Below are positions 22,101 to 26,782 of a stretch of 26,782 nucleotides of DNA, piece after piece (position 1 is the first letter of the stretch; every line of letters begins with the position of its first letter). The position numbers were made by a program, and so were the translations under genes. The notes under the pieces were generated by a model. That model saw nothing but the letters and a program-made list of their open reading frames with translations, was not told the DNA's origin and ran no database searches. The stretch is taken from the NCBI GenBank assembly GCA_003568945.1, contig BDIP01000179.1, positions 1-26,782 on the forward strand, written 5' to 3'. Origin of the DNA: Kipferlia bialata. Taxonomy: Eukaryota; Fornicata.

Positions 22101-24483
22101 AGTCCCTTGCTTGTGTCATGCGTGCATGGGAGGGGCAGAGACCACCAGGTAAGTATAATGATTATTTTTTGCATAATGTATATATTTTGCACATTATGAT
22201 ATATACAGTGCATATATATATTGTGCATATATATACTGACAGTGTAACAGTGTGGAGGGGCAGAGACCGCCAGGTATATACACTATATACTGTAATATAT
22301 ATGAATACTGATAGTGAAACAGTGTGGCAGTGTGTAACGGTCAGACTGGCTAGCTCCAACCCCAGGCTCCAGTGAGTCCCTTGTAGCTGAGGAGGAGAGG
22401 ATATCTCTGGCGGTACAGGAGCTATTCTCGAGGGGTGACAGAGAGCCTCTGCCCCCTAGGCCGACACAGACTGTAGCAGAAGAGGGGGAGGGAGAGGAAG
22501 AGAGGGGGTTCAGACTGGAAGTCAGATACATCAAGGTGGGAGATGGGGCATTATCAGTGAATACCCACAATATTGTCTGTATATCGCGTAGTATTTGTCT
22601 CACCTTCCAGATACAGCTGGGCACCTTCCGAGCCTTCTACCATCCCTCTCGGTCCTTCCTCACAGCCTCCCTGGCACCCGAGATGGCCATACTACACAGG
22701 TGGGGTCAAGTATATAGTGTATGAGACTATGGTACTTTAATACTATGATACTGCTTTACTGATGCCCAGGGTGTGTACTGCTGAGGGTGTGACAAGGGAG
22801 AGAACACACTTCCTGGCACACTGGGAGCTGGAGTTGGTCAGGTACGCACTGTGTAACCCTATTCTTATGCATATTAGTGATGTACCAAGTCATATACCAA
22901 CTGTGATTGGTATCTTAATATGTTGTGTTCCCACCCCCAGGAGTGTGGAGGATCTGCTACCGGCTGAGGCTAGGCATGAGCCCACTCTGCATGCCAACAG
23001 TATGCTGATGGGAGAGTCGTGGGATCAGGTATTAGTATATACTCCTCCCAGAGAATAGTGTACATATGCAACCCACACCAGTAAGACCCTTACTGTAAAA
23101 TATATGCTACAGTGAGTACGTGTATATATACTACCCCCCAGGACTCCCCCGACTCCCCAGCTGTTGATGATGGAGACATGAGGGATGAGGGTAGCCGCGA
23201 GGGGTCTACCAGCCTGGGACAGAGCCTCGACAGCATCCACTTCCCACAGGATATAAGGTACCATATGCGAATAATATGTACATTCACATACATATACTCA
23301 ACACTATCTACGCGGTTGATGCCAGGGAGCACATCAGACTGAGCAGGAGCAGGGTCATTGAGACGGACAGAGTGACACCTGCCACGGCTGGTCTCAGGTA
23401 TGGTGTGTAGATACTGAGATGTGCAGCTTTCGTGTGAATCATGTATTACCCGTTGTTATGTTACACCTCTCTCTGACCCCAGAGTAGCAGTGGGCGTCAT
23501 CAACGGTGTCAAGATCCGTGTTCCCCCCTACATACATGGGTCGGACATGCCCCTGACAATACCAGTGGGTGAGTATACACTGTGTAGCATATGTGAATTT
23601 TGTCTGTAGTATATTTGGAACTCCAACCCAGTTGGTTGGGGAATACTGTGTGTGAGTATAGATAGACTAGATACTCATGATCCAACCGTCTGATACCTCA
23701 GGAGAGATTGCGTCCAGCTACGTTGACTTCCTTGTCAAGGCCATTGTCAACCAGCTACCTAAGACGTGGACCCAGGCCAGGTTCACAGGGGGACACTCAC
23801 CAAGGGGGGAGGCCATGAGGTGGGGGTGGTATGTGTGTACCACTCTAGTCGTGTGACAGCTAATAGCCAGGCACCGTGCTGCTCTTGAGAGGAGTCATGG
23901 GGGGGAGGAGAGGGAGGTTGTGACAGTCAATCAACCATCCCTAGTGCACGATGTGTCTGATATGCTGACTAGACCCACCAAGCAGGGCAAGGCAGAGCAC
24001 ACACATGAGCCAGTCACACTGTTCCCTCTTCCTGGGTGCGAATATTGGACTATATACTACTGTGTACGCTGATTATTGGACTATATTGCTATTCAAGTAT
24101 GTTGCGTGTTGGTTGCTGTCACTGGGTGGAAGGTCGTCTCTGTTCAATATTGCGTGCATGTGTGAATGAATTCGTCTGCTAACTCTCACTGCAGCAAGTA
24201 CACCGCCTTTGCCTCCAGGTACCATGGGGGTACGGGAGGGGCAGGGTCCAGTACTAGTGGGGTATCCACCAATACCACTAGCAGCACCAGCTCCACGGGT
24301 GGAATGGGTGCAGTGGAGCAGCCCTCCCTGGGCATGTCCCTAGCACCTGGTGAGTGTTCCATGGGGAGCAGAGGTCTGTACAATAGGTCGGGGATGGGGG
24401 CAGCTGGCATACGCTCTCTTACTGACCTCTTCCTGCCCCAGGAACCCATGCCTGACACTGCGAGGCAGGGGGAGGAGGAGTGA
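6993..24483 (+). CDS. Giant ~79-exon protein, candidate bridge-like lipid-transfer (VPS13/BLTP-type) protein
   Basis: A chain of about 79 exons gives about 9,885 coding nt (about 3,290 residues); the exon lists are in the block entries. Nearly all junctions agree in phase; two do not fit simply (14221-14316 and 14949-15044), and the 5' end is unsure (in-frame ATGs at 6994 and 7009). What is seen: no catalytic motif, no convincing membrane helix, many short strands alternating polar and hydrophobic residues (HNLRIYIG, LSVHVTDTSLSVTL, MSLSLSIDSLSLNA, IDLSVKGVKIVFG, VAVGVINGVKIRV), acidic and charged disordered inserts, and a Gly/Ser-rich tail. Proteins of about 3,000 residues made of such strands are typical of the repeating-beta-groove family (VPS13, ATG2, Csf1/Tweek, Hobbit), which carry lipids between membranes at contact sites. 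The piece SRMVTRFCVARVPAAIAMLCRLSVHVTD recalls, split as SRMVTRFCVARV and LCRLSVHVTD, the part of VPS13-like N termini where a helix leads into strands. The family call is inference; subfamily unknown. An alternative is an unrelated large beta-rich scaffold. The final exon may instead be spliced at 24349/24442, ending at 24455. Confidence 0.75.
7161..7190 (+). repeat. CT-rich tract in an intron
   Basis: A CTTTCT/CTCTCT run in the intron 7039-7207, just before the acceptor. It probably acts as part of a long polypyrimidine stretch. Confidence 0.8.
8362..8487 (+). repeat. Tandem duplication of the donor-side part of an intron
   Basis: The stretch starting at 8362 (GTAGG near the donor, then GCTATGAT...GCATTCATACCT at 8390-8419) recurs starting about 8426 (GTAGGGGGG, then the same core at 8450-8477). 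The cores agree apart from a 2-nt indel. The unit is about 60-64 nt and includes a GTAGG donor-like start. Confidence 0.75.
9216..12090 (+). other. Giant gene, exons 5-18 (residues ~529-1112)
   Basis: Exons 9216-9285, 9372-9514, 9596-9702, 9794-9876, 9947-10068, 10148-10278, 10332-10703, 10877-11001, 11115-11177, 11256-11351, 11399-11520, 11641-11730, 11796-11891, 11959-12090. Motifs for recognition: YLESDRFYRKYFGLG, LKDLDRVRMWRSMCIAYEP, RYIHVPIPVNCPVDG, KADVAIASFSCHVSIP. Exon 10332-10703 (about residues 747-870) is a highly acidic Glu/Asp/Ser insert with an EREAERESEE stretch, probably a disordered loop. Acceptors are mostly CTGACCCCCAG or CTGACCCCTAG type. The intron 11352-11398 is only 47 nt. 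The exon at 11959 reads through TAAAGC in another frame, so only the phase-matched frame stays open. Confidence 0.82.
12158..14948 (+). other. Giant gene, exons 19-32 (residues ~1113-1677)
   Basis: Exons 12158-12267, 12357-12460, 12557-12638, 12719-12811, 12880-13042, 13176-13423, 13475-13608, 13696-13763, 13836-13930, 14034-14094, 14132-14220, 14317-14415, 14483-14554, 14671-14948. The acceptor at 12157 (CTCACCCTAG) is chosen over an earlier CTTCAG because only it keeps the frame. The exon 13176-13423 holds a charged helix (KKEREREERRQ) that may be coiled coil. The intron 14095-14131 is only 37 nt. Two joins are unresolved. Exon 14132-14220 ends in phase 1 but 14317-14415 (DTPALYESDG) is read in phase 0; a GTATCA donor at 14208 would fit. 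The last exon ends in phase 2 at 14948 but the next needs phase 1; a GTGAGG donor at 14876 would fit. Confidence 0.7.
13019..13133 (+). repeat. Duplicated exon end plus 5' splice site inside an intron
   Basis: Copy 1 (13019-13048) spans the end of exon 12880-13042 and its GTGGGG donor. Copy 2 (13104-13133) lies 85 nt downstream in the intron. They match at 28 of 30 positions. Confidence 0.85.
15045..18308 (+). other. Giant gene, exons 33-49 (residues ~1678-2217)
   Basis: Exons 15045-15107, 15302-15435, 15580-15635, 15700-15756, 15859-15910, 15965-16068, 16196-16271, 16370-16493, 16609-16678, 16751-16800, 16916-17026, 17110-17263, 17387-17467, 17544-17623, 17677-17822, 17913-18008, 18143-18308. 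Motifs: MHYLATYQVESAALDI, RIQLGLPPPRNTYTP, GRLGIDFSWVRKAAP, GPIISFKDFYGQHTFR, GWTLPGHAAFAVFR, VSVAIDTPLLISVFLDEP, RLYGIVFSQRSGG. One donor is the unusual GTTCGA at 15636. The intron 15757-15858 is a multiple of three and free of stops. Exon 17110-17263 begins with a Ser/Asp-rich linker (SVSEISDSDVPS). Confidence 0.8.
15187..15311 (+). repeat. Duplicated 3' splice site plus exon start
   Basis: The real acceptor and exon start (15293-15311, CACCCCCAGGCATGTCCCA) has an upstream copy at 15187-15205 in the same intron, with 17 of 19 positions identical. Use of the upstream acceptor would meet a TAG after three codons. Confidence 0.7.
18421..21950 (+). other. Giant gene, exons 50-68 (residues ~2218-2855)
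   Basis: Exons 18421-18538, 18594-18722, 18787-18928, 19014-19147, 19226-19326, 19406-19471, 19550-19597, 19739-19868, 19943-20007, 20124-20191, 20255-20343, 20444-20526, 20602-20692, 20748-20802, 20908-21088, 21172-21248, 21320-21392, 21525-21610, 21775-21950. The GTGGGT donor at 18723 is chosen because it joins in frame to DAFIISHSSLYRIRHFLCPG. Motifs: GIDVLEKIDLSVKGVKIVF, FQLESTLRVALYQMQG, VVFHVPVVILSLPM, LIVRIFETNVVLTLTK, VHFPLVLDIAPTVASG, HLVSVKHFELGVRPIIASL. These regularly spaced strands, each followed by a turn, are the best evidence for a long beta-groove. Confidence 0.84.
22129..22327 (+). repeat. Nested duplications building one intron
   Basis: Copy 1 (22129-22151) spans the end of exon 22093-22148 and its donor; copy 2 (22254-22276) repeats it with 22 of 23 positions identical. 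The sequence just before copy 2 (ACTGACAGTGTAACAGTGTGG, from 22235) is itself repeated from 22307. The 217-nt intron is thus largely made of copies. Confidence 0.8.
24044..24086 (+). repeat. Short direct repeat near a donor
   Basis: ATTGGACTATAT at 24044-24055 recurs at 24075-24086, both a few bases inside the last intron of the giant gene. A minor member of the intronic duplication pattern. Confidence 0.6.
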
Positions 24484-25091
24484 GGGGGTGTCTATTGCAG
24501 TGGTGACAGGGAGACTCCCCCAGACAATGTAGGCTGGAGGAAGGACCTACTTGGCTGAATAGATTGATCTTTCGGAAATGGGAGGAGACACGAATAGGGA
24601 GAGGAACGGAGATCCAGTCACATCGTTGAGGGAAGACAGAGACGGAGGCCTTGGGAGCTAATGTCATGCTAGGGTCACTGACACCATAGATGTTACTATC
24701 TTTGTTTCTATTTCACACATCTTTCACAGCAAGTGACGTACCTATTCACAATCGCACACTGCTTAACTGAATATAGTTTACTCTACTGGATGATCAGATA
24801 GTATTGGACTGCCTCTATTGCCAAAGAATGCGATGCCTAACTCATCATGACTCTCAAATTGAGAGTCTTAATGAACCCAAACGCTTGACTTCATGATCCC
24901 CCTACCCAAGGGTCATTGTGTCCAGTAGGCATGCCCAATCCCCTCCCCCTTCACCCCATCTCTCCTCCTTTAGGTCTCTTACCATCACACGTGGTGGACG
25001 TCCGGGCCCCGGACTCCGGGGCACTGTACTATATACAAGGCTACAGATGGCCCGATCATACAAGAGAACGGTCCACATCTGAATCCACCAG
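24484..25091. other. Convergent intergenic region
   Basis: The space between the stop of the giant gene and the end of the minus-strand kelch relative. Minus-strand sequence at about 25090-24900 stays partly open (VLLYDRAICSLVYS and VMVRDLKEERW in different stretches) and might include a last kelch exon, but I cannot join it with confidence. It holds the palindrome at 24849-24867. Confidence 0.5.
24849..24867. repeat. 19-nt perfect inverted repeat, intergenic
   Basis: Arms gactctcaa and ttgagagtc around a single A, in the convergent gap. The first five bases (GACTC) are the same as in the palindrome at 6386. Confidence 0.6.
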
Positions 25092-25919
25092 TCATATGGT
25101 ATATAGATTCCTCCCACTTCGAATGATGAACATGTGCCCATTTCCCAGACACTGTATCATATATATGTGGTCAGTCATCACAGGCACTCCATTGACCCGT
25201 CGTCTAGCCGATGTTGTGACTAAGAGCCCTCTACCACTAGCAACAGCTGCATGGGGACACCCCAGTTGTGTACTATCCTCTTGGCCCCAGTGCCAAGGGA
25301 GACTGAGCATAGACATACCTTCGCGGTTGGAAATGAAATACTCAGTCCCAGCGACGTTAAATGTGTCAAAGTAGTCGTCTTTACATCTGTTTGGAACACG
25401 CAACCCTCTCTTCCATCCCATATCTGGGGTGTATACCCAACTCTCCTGGTCTGCAGGCTGTCCGTATATCGCACAGACATGCATGTACAGCTGGCCCTCC
25501 AGGCTGACCAGCCAGTCACAGTAGAGCCTTGGCGGCCACACCCCAGTCTTAGGCACCACACTCCACTCACCAGTGTCTGTGGTATAGAGATACATGTCGT
25601 TGAGGAGTGTTTGTGTCTCACCGACCACACCGCAATACACATACACCGTGTATTACACGTCATACCCTGCAGCAGCTGTTACGCAGTGCTGAGTGGTGAT
25701 TGGGAGAGAGCATGGCACCGGTGTGGCGCACACAATAGAACCGTCAGACAGTAGCCGCATGATAACAGACACAGACCTTTCCCCATACTCAGCTCTAGAG
25801 TCTGGGTTGTGCCCAATGACTAGGGCCTGACAGTGCCTTATGCGTGCTCCAGCCGCCACAGAAGGGGGCAGGTTGTGTATATGGATGTTATCATTGGAGA
25901 TGTACAATAGAGCACACAT
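25092..25919 (-). pseudogene. Kelch-repeat relative C, interrupted by an in-frame TAA
   Basis: Minus-strand frame from ATG 25919-25917 to TGA 25094-25092. The N-terminal part (QALVIGHNPDSRAEYG ... TPVPCSLPITTQHCVTAAAG) matches the head of kelch A and B (TALITVINSAYGHTDD; SSALIVGENDEYGHKTD). The second part has kelch blades: VYVYCGVVG then NDMYLYTTDTGEW, QLYMHVCAIYG then SWVYTPDMGW. Between them, in the same frame, lies one TAA at 25655-25653, exactly where the first blade should begin. No splice pair removes it without also removing the blade. Either the gene is decayed, a sequence error is present, or the stop is read through. Unlike A and B it has no visible introns here, which could mean intron loss or a retrocopy. 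The C-terminal GCMLDEGG exon was not found. Confidence 0.6.
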
Positions 25920-26731
25920 TGCCTCAGACACACTATACTTTGAACGTGGATAGATAGACTATCTAAGATAGTACTATTCTCTGGACTTACAAACTAGAAT
26001 TTGACTTGTATCTGAATAGTTGTTGCACCCTACACGATTATTTAGGTGTAAATACCGTACTATGATGTGTTACAAACGACCACAAAGTGTATATATGAAT
26101 GCGTAGGATGGAAAACTGTATATGCTCCAATAATAGGGTCTCAAGAGCAATGACAGTGACTTGCAGATACATAACCGAGGTGATAGAGTGGCTACAGTTG
26201 AGCATCATGTTTTGAGAGAGCCAGCCTACTCTAGAGGATATGTGGACGTTGCACATAAGACGCCCTTCTTTGACTCACTGCCAGATACTTAATGGTCAGA
26301 GACAGTTACTCACTGTCCAAATCTAGTCTGTGTAGAGACCCGGGTTCCTTAATCATGGCCAACACACCACAGGACTCAGACTCACTTATGCATATACATA
26401 CTATTCCTTTACAGGGTAGTGTTAGATACTGAGAGGAAAGAGTGGTTGCAGTGGTACCAGCCAATACCCCAACACCCCAATCCATGAACGACTACATTTA
26501 TACTTGTACTGTACTCACTACGTGACTCCCCAGGGTGCATCGATGAATGTGACTACGACTCACATACAAGACACACCCATGTACACAAGGACATTGTGGC
26601 TAGAAGACTATAACTCTTCCCCCGCCATTCCTCCAGAAGTCAACACTACCTATAACTAAACACTTACGACAAACGCATAACACCAGAGGTTGCTAATGGT
26701 ATCGGCCATCCCTCCCTCCCAATATGGACTG

Positions 26732-26732
<1 letters not shown>
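25920..26732. other. No gene seen
   Basis: About 810 bp upstream of kelch relative C. No exon chain, RNA gene or recognisable element. A 72-codon minus-strand frame at 26038-26256 has no splice context or familiar sequence. Part of it should hold the promoter of the kelch relative if that is expressed. Confidence 0.55.

Positions 26733-26782
<50 letters not shown>
26733..26782 (+). repeat. (CT)n microsatellite at the window edge
   Basis: 25 uninterrupted CT units running to the last base. Probably a polymorphic microsatellite, and perhaps a contig break. Confidence 0.95.

Larger units (their letters stand above)
22093..24483 (+). other. Giant gene, exons 69-79 (C-terminal ~440 residues)
   Basis: Exons 22093-22148, 22366-22535, 22611-22699, 22770-22841, 22941-23028, 23142-23257, 23326-23397, 23483-23568, 23702-23819, 23871-24035, 24195-24483. 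Motifs: VLESLACVMRAWEG, FRLEVRYIKIQLGTFRAF, HFLAHWELELVRSVEDLL, VAVGVINGVKIRVPPY, YVDFLVKAIVNQLPKTW. Acidic linkers lie at about 22450-22500 and 23145-23215. The last exon codes a Gly/Ser/Thr-rich tail and ends at TGA 24481-24483. Inside it, a classical donor (GTGAGT at 24350) and acceptor (TTCCTGCCCCAG to 24441) could remove 92 nt, giving a shorter ending at 24455. Confidence 0.8.

Noticed and set aside
25653-25655. TAA read as glutamine (reassigned code, known in hexamitid fornicates)
   Set aside because: TAG and TAA end the phospholipase-like gene and kelch A and B; in the kelch pair the TAG and TAA fall at matching C-terminal places, so the code looks standard.
1-26782. CRISPR array, tRNA or rRNA gene, transposon with terminal repeats
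   Set aside because: No regularly spaced identical repeats, no cloverleaf with a TTCRA arm, and no transposase-like or reverse-transcriptase-like reading frame were seen on either strand.

Overview
The window looks like a nuclear contig from an intron-dense, compact protist genome. The evidence is gene models cut into short exons (mostly 50-180 nt) by introns of roughly 37-280 nt. The introns have GT-AG ends and an unusual C-rich 3' end, typically C-T-N-A-C followed at once by CCCCAG. I reconstructed about 94 coding exons by following open frame, splice sites and intron phase from one exon to the next. Stop codons TAG, TAA and TGA all end models, so the genetic code is standard. A branch point pressed against the 3' splice site is known from Giardia and Trichomonas (Metamonada). 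Together with intron richness and several kelch genes, this makes a free-living fornicate such as Kipferlia a reasonable guess, but only a guess.

Layout. (1) 87-2320 (+): the 3' part (11 exons) of a gene whose fragment carries an H-x3-D-x3-H motif like zinc-dependent phospholipase C / GPI-phospholipase D domains. (2) 2963-4258 (-) and 4651-5917 (+): two head-to-head kelch-repeat paralogues, each with four exons, identical intron positions and phases, and a shared 392-bp promoter gap. (3) 5918-6992: a gene-poor stretch with a thrice-repeated splice-site-like unit, one unplaced ORF and a very long C tract. (4) 6993-24483 (+): one giant gene, about 79 exons and 9.9 kb of coding sequence (about 3,290 residues). 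I think it is a bridge-like lipid-transfer (repeating-beta-groove, VPS13/BLTP type) protein because of its size, its alternating polar/hydrophobic strands and an N-terminal region that recalls the chorein/VPS13 style. The subfamily is not resolved. (5) 25092-25919 (-): a third kelch relative, broken by one in-frame TAA. (6) 25920-26782: no gene seen, ending in a (CT)n microsatellite that runs off the window.

The most notable pattern lies in the introns. At several places a short piece spanning a splice site (exon end plus donor, or acceptor plus exon start) is copied 60-125 nt away inside the same intron. This fits intron growth or gain by small tandem duplications. A second pattern is that CT-dinucleotide runs inside the giant gene's long exons are read as alternating Ser-Leu, which is the composition of an amphipathic beta strand.
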